A stretch of DNA of 64,000 nucleotides from Iris pallida (taxonomy: Eukaryota > Streptophyta > Magnoliopsida > Asparagales > Iridaceae): the NCBI GenBank assembly GCA_029216955.1, contig JANAVB010029819.1:34976861-35040860 (forward strand). The letters run 5' to 3'. This document shows positions 1-10,505 of the stretch, piece by piece. Every line of letters begins with the position of its first letter. Within the stretch, counting starts at the first letter, position 1. The notes beneath the pieces are model-generated. The model was not told where the DNA came from and made no database searches. It was given only the letters and a program-made list of their open reading frames with translations. Position numbers and translations under genes: made by a program.

Positions 1-704
1 ATCAGATATAAAAGATCAGTTTCCTGCAGCAATTACCAGATAATCCAGATAGAATTATATACATAAGCGCTATACATAATGCAATAACAACCATTTAAGA
101 TGGCAAAGTAGCATAACTTGAACATGGCTTGAATGAGATAAGATATAGTGTGTAACATCACTCAGCAACTGGAAGATTAGAGATGTCTGATGCCATAAAT
201 ATAACAGAATTATAGTTATGACACTTGCTCATAATACAGCACTCAGAACTTGGAAAGCTTTTACATAAAAGACCTGCTTAGTTGGAGAAGTTTTAAACAT
301 AAGAAGATGCCCCTTCTAAATTCCTATGCCCTGTTAATTGAAACTCTCTCCTACAACCATCAAAGACTTCTCATGTGCAAAGAAATATTAACTTATCTTG
401 AACAATTCCCACTCACATTCCACATTCCTACCAATCTACTATTTGCTATCATCAGTCCTCCTTCCTATGTTTTGTGATCCTACTAGTTAAGCACTAATCT
501 TCCTTCACAAGTCCTTCGATGTGTATCTAATACCTTAATAGTACAGGCATACCATCTCAAATAAGAGAATCATTTTGTACATTCAAATCTTCTCATTATG
601 CATTTACATGTCCTACTATACAAAGTGTAAAATACAACTTACGATGGCATATGCATAAAAAATGTATCATTTACAAGTCAGTTGATGCTCACAATCAAGT
701 TTAA
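1..704. other. AT-rich non-coding left margin
   Basis: I see no protein-like reading frame, RNA gene or repeat structure here. Given the minus-strand exon at 4197-4361, this may lie in the first intron of that gene, but no second exon is recognisable on the minus strand. Confidence 0.4.
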
Positions 705-1160
705 GGGGCTGTTTGGTTGCTTATAATGGAAATAACATGCAACAAATGTTGCATGCAACATTCGTTGTTGCAAGTGGTGTTGCAAAAACATTGTTTGGTT
801 GAAGGTAAATGATGTTACAAGATTTGTAAATCCAATGTTTGGAGTAATGTAATTGGATGCTTGGTTGCAACTTTTGTTGCCGTAAATGCAAATTCATTGT
901 TTGGTTGTGACTTAAATGAAGAAAAATGATAGAATATGGTGTAATTGGTTGCTTGGTTGGAACTTTTGTTGCTGGAAAAACTAATCCATTGTTTGGTTGT
1001 CTTAAATGAAGAGAGAATGATAGAAAATGGTGTAATTGGTGTAAAATGTTGCCCTAAGTATCGTTGTGGCTATTTTGACTGCAAAAAATGTCGCGGTAGG
1101 TGGAAGAATTGATGCAAGATTTTTTGCACCAATTACACCATTTACATCAAACCAAACATT
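705..1160. mobile_element. MITE-like element with GTTTGGTT ends
   Basis: The left end reads GGGGCTGTTTGGTT and follows TTA. The right end carries the inverse (AAACCAAACA), and a subterminal pair (ATGGTGTAATTGGTG near 1027 and its inverse near 1128) can fold back. Inside, a segment of about 90 bp is duplicated in tandem (859-950 and 951-1040). No coding capacity is seen. GGGGCTGTTTGG ends after TTA are typical of PIF/Harbinger (Tourist-like) MITEs, but a clean target duplication on the right was not found, so the superfamily is an inference. Confidence 0.5.
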
Positions 1161-1330
1161 GGAAACATAACCACAAGTCACCACCATCCTTTTGCCTATT
1201 CCACATATATTGAAATCTATGAAAACGCACTAATATCTTTGCTAGATAGATAGTTGAGTTGCTTGATTTCTCTTAGTACGCAATCTTTAGAGCATACCAT
1301 ACTAGTTGCATCTTTCATTCTATACACACC

Positions 1331-1686
1331 ATAGTTATCAAAGGCAACAAGTGCACTCAGACACTAAGGTCCTTTGAGGACTAGGCGCAAAGCGAAAAAA
1401 GTGAGGCACACGTCTGAGAAAAGCAAGATGCATGTATAATTAGAAGAAAATAGAGAACCTTGAGCTTGAAACTATTTTGTGTCGTTATGTTCTAGGTCTG
1501 TCAAAGGTGTTCGTAATACATTAAGGACGTTTTAGCAATGCTTGAACCATATTGGGAGGGTTGATGATTATATTGGGTATAAGGTCGCACGTGTTGACAA
1601 CAAAAGCAAGGGTCGTGTGTAGCTGAAACGAGGCACGACATTTCTTGGTGCTCAGCTTCTCGCCTAGGCACACTTTTAATAACTAG
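1331..1686. mobile_element. MITE-like element with TAGTTAT(C/T)AAA inverted ends
   Basis: The left end (ATAGTTATCAAAGGC) and the right end (CACTTTTAATAACTAGG) are imperfect inverted copies. The right interior holds CGCCTAGGC-type sequence. No coding frame is present. Ends of this kind recur as short non-autonomous elements in plant genomes; assignment to a superfamily is not possible by eye. Confidence 0.4.
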
Positions 1687-2204
1687 GATATAAATAAAAT
1701 AATACTTATGTGAAAGATTATCATATTGTAGATGTGATTTCTGACTAAAGTTGCAACCTTGCAATTCCTAATAGTTGAATTTCCAAAGCACTGATTATCT
1801 ATACTTTTACACTTACCTTTACCCCAGTAATACCAACTGATGTCAGCAAACATGTACAAAATCCAATATAACGGAACTAGTAACTTCAGTAAAGTGGGTA
1901 AATGGATGAGGAAAATATAGTTGAAATGTTCCCAAAATGTACCCTTCAACTTGCAGTAGGTAGCTCATCGTTTCTCTCAACTTCTTGGTTCAACCTTTTT
2001 ATCTTATGCTCTTATAGAGCATTTGAACAACCTTAAACAAGCTAAGACAAGTAAATTTAAGCCAAGTGTTTCAGAAATTATCAGATTTTCCTAATTAGAA
2101 TGTTAACATATTTAATTTCATGTTATTGTCCATGGTTGAAAAAATAGCAAAGCTTTGATACTCAAATGTATGAGGCACATCGAGATCTAAGGACAATTTT
2201 GAAG

Positions 2205-2640
2205 TTGAAGGGAAGTTCTATAAGACAAATAAACCAACCAACCTTGCTTTATGGACCGAACTGTTGCACAATTAAAGACAGTATGTCAAGAAGATGAGAA
2301 AAGGTGAAATGAGAGTGCAAAGATGGATGAGTGGAAAAAAAAAAAGTTGAAAGATGCGATAAGAAATGAGTGTATTTCTGGGAAGTTGGAGATAGCACTA
2401 ATCGAGAGAACCAGATAAGAAAAGAAAAAAAAAAAAAAGTAGCTTGGACATGTCTAATGTAAACGAATAGATTTGCCGGTTAGGGGCAAGAAGATGTTAG
2501 TCAAAAGAATTGTGAGAACAAGGGGGAGTCCTAAATGAACACAGATTAAGATCATAAAGAAATATATGGTTTTCATTAACAGAGGACATGACCCTTAATG
2601 GAGCTAAATGGGAAAAAGGAATTCAAAATGCCAACACTTA
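2205..2640 (+). pseudogene. RTE-type LINE, reverse transcriptase C-terminal remnant
   Basis: Translated across frames, the plus strand gives the signature tail of plant RTE non-LTR retrotransposons: a GKFYKT-like segment, a broken LYG..C motif, then EMRVQRWMSGKKK, an IRNECI segment, a LGHV segment and RGSPK. These correspond in order to the usual EMRMLRWM, RIRNE, WFGHV and RGRPK blocks. There are several stops and frameshifts and an A-rich expansion near 2425-2440. It is a 5'-truncated dead copy, probably within the intron of the gene to its right. It has no functional role visible here. Confidence 0.7.
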
Positions 2641-2934
2641 AAATTTGGGAGAAGGCTTTGTTCTTGTTGTTGTATGATTGTATTTGGACTAACGTGTGCC
2701 AGTTTCAGTAGTATGGGCATCCAATTTCCTATATGAATAGATTTTGTGAAAAAGTTTGAAGCTTAGAAAGTAGCAAGCCCCATATCTACCTTCCATTACA
2801 AAATCTAGAAACCCAAGTGCACTTTGACTTTTGCATGTGAACAAGCAGGCCAAGAAAAAGATGTTATCAATGTCTTTAATGTGGCTTATTACATTCTAAA
2901 ATGAAATACAGCCATAATATACTTGAAAGGCATA

Positions 2935-4075
2935 ATTTTTATCCTACAGTGGAATGTCTTCTTGCATAATTAACTAACTGAAGTCCAGTTAGACCCTTCC
3001 ATATGAAAATTTTGAACTTTTATCATGTATTACGATATAAAGGTATAATTTCTTATCTTTTTAGAAAGTCTTCTTGCAGAATTTACTAATTGAAGTTCAG
3101 TAAGTATTTTCTTGCGTAGTTGGCAAATTAAAGTTCAGTTAGACCATTCGCCAAAAAAAATTGAATTTTATCCTATATTACAATTGAAAGATATACTTTT
3201 ATCCTATATTAGAGCCTCCTCTTGCAGAACTTACTAGTTAACGCCCATACGATTAAAAGGTATAATTTTCTTCTTTCTAACTTGGCTAATTGAAGTTCAA
3301 TTATAAGCTTCCGTAAAAATTTAAAAAAAAATGAATTTCCCAACCTTAAACCACAACCCGACTGTACTTTCCAGTTCGAGCACAGACTTGTTAACAATAA
3401 AAAGACAAGAACAAAAATTCGACTCTTATGCTACAGTATAATGTCTTCTTGCAAAAATTGACTTATTAAAGTTCAGTTAAACCCTTCCACAAACAAAAGC
3501 ATGCATTTCCCCAACCTTAGATAGCATTCCAACTGTATTTTCCTGTTCAAAAATGGACTTCTTAGCAAGAAGGTGTAATTTTGAACTTTTATTTGTCATA
3601 ATTGATTAAGTAAAGTTCAGCTAAACCATATTCCATAAGAAAATTTTGAACTTTTATCCAACATTACGATTGGATAATTTTATCCCCAGTAGAACGTCTT
3701 CTTTCAGAATTGATCACCCTCAAATAATAATTGCAATTTTCACAATCCGACTGTAATTTCCAGTTTGAGAACGGACTTGTTAACAACAATAAGAAGACAA
3801 TACCAAAATTTGGGATTTTAAGCTACTACTTCTTCTTGCAGAATTGAAGTTCAGTTAAACCCTACCATAATCTAAAGTTTGCATTTCCCCATTGTAAGTT
3901 CTCATTCGAGTATGGACTTGGAAAAACTGACTAATTAAACTCAGCTAAACCATATTCCGGAAGAAAAGTTGAACTTTCAGTTAAACCCTTCCAAAACCAG
4001 AAAAAAGTTGCAAATTTTCCCAACCTTGAATCGCAATCCGGCTGTAATTTCCCATTCGAGCACGGACTTGTTGTA
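2935..4075. repeat. degenerate tandem repeats in intron-like sequence
   Basis: Blocks containing GAAGTTCAGTTAAACCCTTCC recur about nine times (for example near 2979, 3129, 3471, 3614, 3846, 3977). A second block, CTGTAATTTCC.GTTCGAG.ACGGACTTGTT, recurs about five times (near 3360, 3531, 3750, 3890, 4042). The blocks alternate with AAAATTTTGAACTTTTATCC, giving an irregular period of roughly 110-240 bp. Copies are diverged by substitutions and indels, so the array is old. Confidence 0.6.
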
Positions 4076-4196
4076 GATTCGAATGTGCGACAGCAAGCAC
4101 GGCTCCTGACACGACAAGAACAAGCAGCAGCAGCAGCAGATGAAATTATCAGGAGGAGGAGGAAGAGGGGGGTATTTGTAGAAAGTGGTTTCTTAC

Positions 4197-4361
4197 TTCG
4201 AGTTCGAGGAGGATCCACTCCTTGGTGTTGGTCCCGGTGGACCAGTGGGTCCTGAGATCGGAGTCGAGGACGTTGGCGGCCTTCTGCGTCGGGGACTCCC
4301 GGGACATGGCCTTGATCTTGTAGCCAAGCGCCTTCACGCGGGGCTCCAGCTCCATCTCCAT
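4197..4361 (-). CDS. first coding exon of a plant gene with an XRCC1-N / F5/8-C-like domain
   Basis: Fifty-five codons open from the ATG at 4361 (MEMELEPRVKALGYK...) and end at a canonical donor, CTCGAA|GTAAGAAAC, at 4197/4196, in phase 0. A second in-frame ATG two codons later (4355) could also serve. The segment SRESP.QKAANVLDSDLRTHWSTGTN followed by KEWILLELE resembles the N-terminal galactose-binding-like fold of XRCC1 and F5/8-type-C proteins, where the strand after the HWST turn is followed by a W..LEL strand. I recall a conserved plant nuclear protein family starting this way but cannot name it with certainty. Exon 2 is not recognisable in the remaining 4.2 kb, so the first intron is either longer than that or the gene is broken. 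Reading past the donor reaches a stop soon after. Confidence 0.6.
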
Positions 4362-4363
4362 AA

Positions 4364-4378
4364 TTAGGGTTAGGGTTT
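4364..4378 (-). promoter_or_regulatory. telo-box in the 5' leader
   Basis: On the minus strand AAACCCTAACCCTAA lies two bases upstream of the ATG at 4361. AAACCCTA telo-boxes are common in promoters and leaders of plant growth and translation genes. The position in the leader, directly before the start, supports this being a real 5' end. Confidence 0.5.
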
Positions 4379-4841
4379 CGGAATAGACGAACAAATTTCA
4401 AACATTTAGAGAAGATTATGACGATGAAGTCGAGTGAGAGAAAAAACTGAAAAGAATATAAGTCGAACCAAGTGTTTTATACGCAACTGAGTAACTCTTG
4501 TGGTTACCGAAAAAATTTTACAAAACACCGGTTGGATGGCAAAAGATAAATGGATCAATCCAAAGGGACATATTATTTTTTATTTATAATAATGGTGAGA
4601 GTTAGAAAAATTTTATATGTTGTCGTACATTTCAAAAAAATATACTACATAAAATTTGTTGTAGAGAGATAAAATTTGTTGTAGTGACATAAGTTTTAGA
4701 AAATTGGAAAGCAACCAGGGGAGATTGAGTAGAGAGAAACAGAAGAAGTGAACCAGGAGGAAGAGATCAAGAAGTAAATTTTAAGTTTATTTTTATTAAA
4801 AGTTTCTTAATTTTTAGTAACTTTACAATTGTTACTAGTAT
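4379..4841. other. upstream flank of the gene exon
   Basis: AT-rich flank where the promoter of the 4197-4361 exon should lie. I see no clear TATA box at a convincing distance and no coding sequence. Confidence 0.3.
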
Positions 4842-5150
4842 TAACCATAATTCTAACCCTAATCATTCCACTAATCCTAATCCTTACCCTAACCATTCCA
4901 CTAACCATAATCCTAACCCTAACCAAATCTAATTATTAGGATTACGATTAACTATAATTCTAACCCTAGTCATTTTCATAAATCTAACCCTAAATATAAT
5001 TTTAACTAATCCTAGCCCTAGCCCTAGCCCTAGCCCTAGCCCTAGCCCTAACCCTAACCTTAACCATTTTTTTAACCATAACATTAAACCAAATTTTAAC
5101 CGTTATCCTAACCATAACCCTAATCTGAACACTAACCTTAATCTAATTTT
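4842..5150. repeat. interstitial telomere-like tract, 6-base period
   Basis: Degenerate AACCCTAA/AATCCTAA units fill the tract. Its core at 5010-5066 is a nearly perfect run of CCCTAG units grading into CCCTAA. The period is six bases, not the seven of the common plant CCCTAAA telomere. It lies about 0.5-0.8 kb upstream of the gene exon. Confidence 0.7.
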
Positions 5151-5205
5151 AAATGATCATCTCGAATTATATCAATAATCTTTTTTTTTTTAACTCATGC
5201 AGTAG

Positions 5206-5943
5206 TAGCAAATGGATGACAACCTGTTGTAAGTCCATCTAAACAAGCATGTATATTTTCTAGTTTAGCAATAGAAAATATTTTGCCTTTACCAGTGACT
5301 TTAGCGTACTACTCTCCATTACAACTTGAAATGTTACATTTAAATACAATCCCACTAGCATTATTTAAAGTAGTCAAACAAGTAAAATTATGTTTAGTTG
5401 CTATATCACTAATAAAACTTCTAAATATATAACGATTCTCAAATTCTTTTCCAATAAATAATCTAGGAGTGCTAACACTATCAACATAATCATCAAATTC
5501 ATCATCTAAATTTTTAATTAAATCATCACTATTTTCATCGTCGTTATTACCATCATCTGCTATATTTTTCTTCAGTAAATAGAATAACTTGGTGAGAAGA
5601 ACTAGGAGCAATATTAACATTTATATTATTAGAAGAAGGTATACTACTTACACTATTAATTCTTGGTGGTGGTGGAGTCACATAAATATTAATATACAGT
5701 GATTGTATATTAACTTCAAGAATAAATTCCACGCTTGTTCACTATCTACATTTATTCAATTAGATACAAAATATGTACTAATATAAATTCATAATCAATA
5801 GAATATTGTTTAATAATTAGATTACGTAAACTATCCAACGAAATATTTCGATCAATTAAAAGAACTTGAGTTGAACCTCCTTCATAAGCTAACACGTTTA
5901 GTACACCTCCAAGCGAGCATAGTATTGTTAGATTTTGATCCAT
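5206..5943 (-). pseudogene. MULE (MuDR-type) transposase, N-terminal remnant
   Basis: Reading leftwards, an open stretch from 5943 to 5752 begins MDQNLTILCSLGG and contains a short YEGGST segment and a SLDSL block, matching the PB1-like N-terminus of plant MULE transposases. A linker follows in another frame (TPPPPRIN..., acidic N/D-rich). Then 5620-5309 holds FIGKEF...FRSFI..IATKHNFTC...CNISSCNGE, and after an in-frame TAG at 5309-5311 the frame continues YAKVTGKGKIFSIAKL.NIHAC. That order is the MuDR DNA-binding (Cys/His) module. The catalytic DDE and SWIM domains are missing. Frameshifts near 5620-5750 and the TAG make it non-functional. Its left end abuts the telomere-like tract. Confidence 0.7.
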
Positions 5944-6085
5944 GCTAACAAAAAAAGAGCTTTCAAATGGAGTAGAATGAGATGAGCTTCTTCTGAATAA
6001 TGGTTTAAATTGTGAAGATAATGAGAAAATTTTAGAGAAGAAAAGATTTTGGTTTCATATTGTATTACAAACAATACATGTCTTG

Positions 6086-6093
6086 TATTTATA
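6086..6093 (-). promoter_or_regulatory. TATA box upstream of the MULE remnant
   Basis: On the minus strand CTCTATAAATACAAGA lies about 145 bases upstream of the transposase ATG at 5943. It is the best TATA match in the region and fits a relict transposase promoter. Confidence 0.45.
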
Positions 6094-6457
6094 GAGGTAG
6101 TATGAAATAGTCGTTGCAAATGAACGTTGGAATTGAACGTTAGAGGGAATCAAAATCATTCAGAATGAACGTTAGACTAAAAAGTTAGAAACTAGTCTTT
6201 GGCCTCAACTAAAAAACAAACTAACCTAGAACCAAACAACTAAAAAACCAAAACTAACAAAGTAAACCAAACTAACAAAAAAACAAACATGTTGGAGTTA
6301 CCCAATAAATAGGGCAACACATGTAAAATTAAATATGTTGTGTTATCTAAATAATTAAGCCAAATTAAAGTAGTCTATTTGGAAATAGACTTATGGGTAT
6401 AATTCTCATGGAAATAATGTGTATATACCAGAGATAAATCCAATTTAATGAGGAACC

Positions 6458-6461
<4 letters not shown>
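6094..6461. other. non-coding spacer rich in AACCAAAC/ACTAAC
   Basis: Low-complexity A/C-rich sequence between the MULE remnant and the AT microsatellite. It may hold a decayed MULE terminal inverted repeat, but I could not match it to a partner on the left. No gene is seen. Confidence 0.3.

Positions 6462-6505
<44 letters not shown>
6462..6505. repeat. (AT)n microsatellite at the LINE 5' boundary
   Basis: About 22 uninterrupted AT units directly precede the GC-rich start of the LINE. A similar (AT)n follows the LINE 3' end at 26477-26523. Confidence 0.9.
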
Positions 6506-6508
<3 letters not shown>

Positions 6509-6971
6509 GATGGCCGTTGGAACGGGCAACCCAGGCGATCGGGCGGGGAACCCTGAGGTTTCTACTGCTAGAGAGATCGGAAGGGGGTCCCAACTCTGGG
6601 ACCCCGGCGCGCCCCCCGTGCGCCAGGCGGAGGGCCGGCGGGAGGCACCGACGATTCTGTGGCGGGTATAGGGCCCTAGGCGTGGGGTCAGGTGGTGGAG
6701 GCCGAGCAGGAGCGGCCGGGAGGGGCAGTTGGCCGGCGAACCCAGGTGGGGGGTGCCGGAGGAGGATTGTCGGGACAAGCGGATCAATGGATTCCAAATC
6801 CAACAAAAAATCTTGATTTCCAAATCGAATATGGATCTGGATCAAAGGGTGGTTAGGCAGAGGGAGGCGGATGGACGACGGTCACGAGACATCGGGAAGC
6901 CAAGACCGGGGGTAACGTGGACGGCGTACAAAACCACCGAAAGGTACGCTACCCTACTGCGAGGCGACCAT

Positions 6972-7129
6972 GAGAGGATACAGGGGTACGGACGACGGCC
7001 CAAGGCCCTGTGGTGTCTGCGGGAAGATCGGTAGGCTGGCGCCCGAAGGCGACCGTGGCGAAGAAAGGGAAGAGCAAAGTTGTGGACCTGAGAGGCCAGG
7101 GGCCGGTGTCAACCCCGACTAGAGTGTCA
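6972..7129 (+). pseudogene. LINE ORF1, 5' fragment
   Basis: From the stop just before 6972 one frame stays open to the LTR insertion and reads basic and low-complexity sequence (ATVAKKGKSKVV, then LRGQGPVSTPTR). It continues in frame at 21598 as TSRVIPRPQG and then a RSWAD motif typical of plant L1 ORF1 upstream of DUF4283. The true ORF1 start upstream is unclear because this part has stops in all frames. Confidence 0.5.
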
Positions 7130-7613
7130 TGACCCGCTCTTGAATAATCGGACATGATTCGGACACGCCCAGCCTTCGTCGATGGACATGACGAAGTAAG
7201 CTGTACAATACTAAGAAAAACTCCAAGTCACAATGTAATGTAAACATCCACAGCTTTATATATAATGTTCCCAGAAAGATCACCAATATCCATCAATCAA
7301 ATTATACAATGTTATCCAGAAACAAATCCGATAAAATAAAATATACAATGATGAAATCATAAAAATACAAAGTACAATATCCAAAAAAAACAAATGAGAT
7401 GAATCCCGCAAAAACTAATGATACCATCACATGCTCCATGTGGCCCCAAGCTCACCTGTAACATATCATGTCAGGAAAAGAGCAAAGTACAACCCCGACA
7501 AGAATAATATACAATGTAATCTGAACTACAGAGTACAAGGTGAAACTAGAGTACGAGAACTGAAAATGAAACTATGGTACTAGAATGAAATGTAAAACTG
7601 CAGACAATGGACA

Positions 7614-10353
7614 TGTCACGTCCCAGAACCAGAATGCTGGAGAGCGGGGGCAGACATAGCCAGCTACGTATATTGAAATGGAATCCATCTCGCTATACGG
7701 TCACGGCTGTCTAGATACATGAGGGTTTACTACAAGCCAACAGTCTCCTATGGTCATGAACAAGCCTAGTGTCTCAATCACAAGCAAGTAAGTAGATGTT
7801 ACAAGATGTATGATCATTAAATATACAATAATAAGGCGTCCCAAATATTACATATTCAACTGATCATGAAGCTAGTCGTTACAAAATGTTAGGACTAGTA
7901 AGAGTTTAGTCATACATGATCAACCCTAGGATCTGTCAATCATGTTACAGCCCGTAGGCAGACAGTAAATAAAGTACAATCGAGCTAAACAGGTGCTCGT
8001 CGGCTAAACGCCTCAAAAGAATATTTTTACAATAAAGTGGGAGATCAAGAATAAACCCACTCGTTGCCAGGGTTCCGTCTAGTGGTCACCATCTGGCTGG
8101 AAGGTCGGTAGATCCTCTGGAGCTGCTCCGAAATTTGGCCACACAAAACCAGCTGGGTCAGACCCCAGAAAGAGCAAGTGCCACAAGGGAGGCTTCACTT
8201 AGGAACTAAAACCAGCAATCAGCACAAGATATAAATAAAAATAAGAACTGAAAATAAAGAAAATACACCAGGATGATATACGACGAGATAACCATGGAAC
8301 TACTCAGATAGCCAGGTTACAACCCGTAAACCAAACAAGGACCGGGGTTGTAACCCTTCATCTGAACGGAGCTTGGTTTCTCACCATTTATCGGTAAAAA
8401 TAAATACAGACATTCAAGTCGTGCAGCAATCTGGAACAGGATCAGGGCAAGACTAGACTGGTTAGACTCCATCCAATCACTTCACGGCCAAGCAAGAACT
8501 ACGGCTTGATACTTTAACTAACTAGGGTTGTCACAAGCCTAATTACTAACAAGATGCAGTGAGATTATTCCACAGCCACAAGCCCTGCAGACCATCCAGG
8601 TTCCCCGGGTTAAAAGATTAGAGTTGAATTCAGGTGGGTACATCGTCCAGGAAACGAATGTACCCTTAGGTAGCTTGAAGGGTGCAACACATGACAGTGT
8701 GCTGGAAATGTGCCCTACTCGACGGCAGGCTACAGATCCCAAGGCGTGCCCAGGTAACGGGATTGCCTGTAGCTGGAAAATCTCTTCATGACTAATATAT
8801 TAATCTAGTTATTAACCTTAGTCCAATTCAATAGGTACTCCTGACCGTGGTACTCAGAAGTCCCTGTCTTAGACATGATGCAAGACAGGACTGGATTATT
8901 TGTACAAGCACAATCGCCCACGGTGTCCAAGTAATTATACAGGTCATGTCATGTCAGGTAGCCGTCGCAACAGCTGCTCAAGATAGTTCATGTCAGGTTA
9001 TCATGTCAAATGTACTAGTCAGGAGTGCGCCACGGCGGGCCACTATCAGGTCATGTCAGGTTAGTCATGTCAGGAGTGCACCACTATGGGTCACTGTCAG
9101 GTCGTGCTCCATTATCAATTCCAAACATGCAAGTAAAATCAAGTTCATGACAAAAGGCGTAAGGATATAAAATGGACGTAAAACATCTAATAAAGGAGTT
9201 ACAAAACATGGGCAATTAAGGATAAAATAATAATACACAGGACCATGAAGAGTCATGCGGCTCAGGCATATGTGGCCAGGAAGGAGGGGGGCGCATGCGG
9301 CTCAAATAAGAGAGCTCATGCGGCCAGGGTTACTAGATCCCATGCGGCCAGGGCAGGGAGGGGGCGCATGTGGCTGGAAGTGCAAGGGCGCATGCGGCTC
9401 GATGAGGAGGACGTACATGCGGCTGGGTTCAGTGGTTGCTTATGCGGCCGGGGTGAGCGAGTCATGCGGCCAGCGGAAGAGAGTCCATGCGGTTGGATAG
9501 GATCAGGCTCATGCGGCTGAGGAAATGAAGGATCCATATACGGTCGGGATTAATCAGGGTCATGCGGCCCGGACTTAAAAGTCTATGCGGTTAGAATAAG
9601 AGAGAGCATATGCGGTCGATGGGGAATGAGCCCATGCGGCCAGGAAGTGAGATCCAGCCTATGCGGCTGAGAGTCTCATGCGGCTCAGTCACTGGCCGCA
9701 TGAATTGTCATGCGGTCAAGTCAAGTCTAAGCACAGTTCATCTTCTCCAAATTTCTGAGAGGAAGAACACCATGAGAGCCAAGTTCTCAAGCTCCACAAC
9801 TCCATCATCCGGAGCCCAAATCCGAACTTCCCTAGGTCAAAATGAGGTAGAACGAAATTCTCTACAACATGGAACCATCAAAACTCAAAAATAACAAGAT
9901 TTAGTAGATCAAAACCCAAGAAATCCGAAAATAATGCAAACTTAGATCTACAAGAATCTAGCCATGGAAAGTAAAAATGCTAAGTTCTAAAGTGCTTTAG
10001 AATGTAGTAAGGAAGAGAATGAAGTAATAAAATTTGAGTTCCTCCATGAAGCAAGTTGCACTTGCCTAGACCCCTCTCTTCTCTCTCTGGTTGGTAGGGA
10101 AGTAAATGAGAAAGATGAAGATGAGATTAATGAAGAGAGAGAAAAGAATGGGCTAATAAATACAAATGGAGGTGGTAGGTAGGGGGTTCAACCAAGGGTT
10201 CATCATGAACCCAAGCAAAACCAAGCCAGGCCGAACCAACCAACCCGAACCAGGAATAGACCAAGCCAAGAAGGAAATGCCAAGCCAGGAAATCATGCAA
10301 TAAAATACGTACACGTATTCCAAGAATACGTGATACGAACCACAGGCATTACA
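7614..10353 (-). repeat. 3' LTR of element A
   Basis: Runs from TGTCACGTCCCAG to ...CACAGGCATTACA, 2740 bp. It contains the ATGCGGC motif cluster (9254-9716). A TATA-like TAATAAATA at 10154-10162 (read as TATTTATTA on the minus strand) is a plausible U3 promoter. Confidence 0.95.
9254..9716. repeat. ATGCGGC motif cluster in LTR A (left copy)
   Basis: About 21 occurrences of ATGCGG(C/T) or one-base variants (ATGTGGC, ATACGG) occur at irregular 15-35 base spacing in 460 bp, with unrelated spacers. It is a motif cluster rather than a tandem repeat. Open frames across it on the plus strand come from the repeated motif and are not credible proteins. Confidence 0.85.
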
Positions 10354-10367
10354 ACTCTACCCACCTT
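10354..10367 (-). other. polypurine tract of element A
   Basis: Minus strand AAGGTGGGTAGAGT directly abuts the 3' LTR, preceded by the GAGGACGGAATTC block that gypsy elements typically carry before the PPT. It would prime plus-strand DNA synthesis. Confidence 0.75.
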
Positions 10368-10505
10368 AAAAGAATTCCGTCCTCGGAATTTAATCAAGAG
10401 GCTAGAGGAGCAATGACAAGCTACATTAATCACATGCAAGATATAACTAGGCAAACAATCACTCATTCAAGCAAGGAATCGAAGGTATGAGGCATAAGAA
10501 AGACA

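Noticed and set aside
3931..4401. Longer minus-strand frame overlapping the exon at 4197-4361
   Set aside because: It runs through the intron-like repeats in a different frame; the shorter frame has the conserved domain, a telo-box leader and a good donor.
6448..6823. Frames reading IYIYIY and GC-rich sequence on both strands
   Set aside because: Translation of the (AT)n microsatellite joined to the LINE 5' UTR.
9245..9520. Plus-strand open frames rich in HAA and ACG residues over the ATGCGGC cluster (also 16988-17263)
   Set aside because: They arise from translating the repeated motif in frames without stops; composition is artificial and the element is coded on the other strand.
9254..9716. 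ATGCGGC cluster as a CRISPR array
   Set aside because: Repeat core is 6-7 bases, spacing is irregular, the setting is an LTR of a plant retrotransposon, and no cas genes exist.
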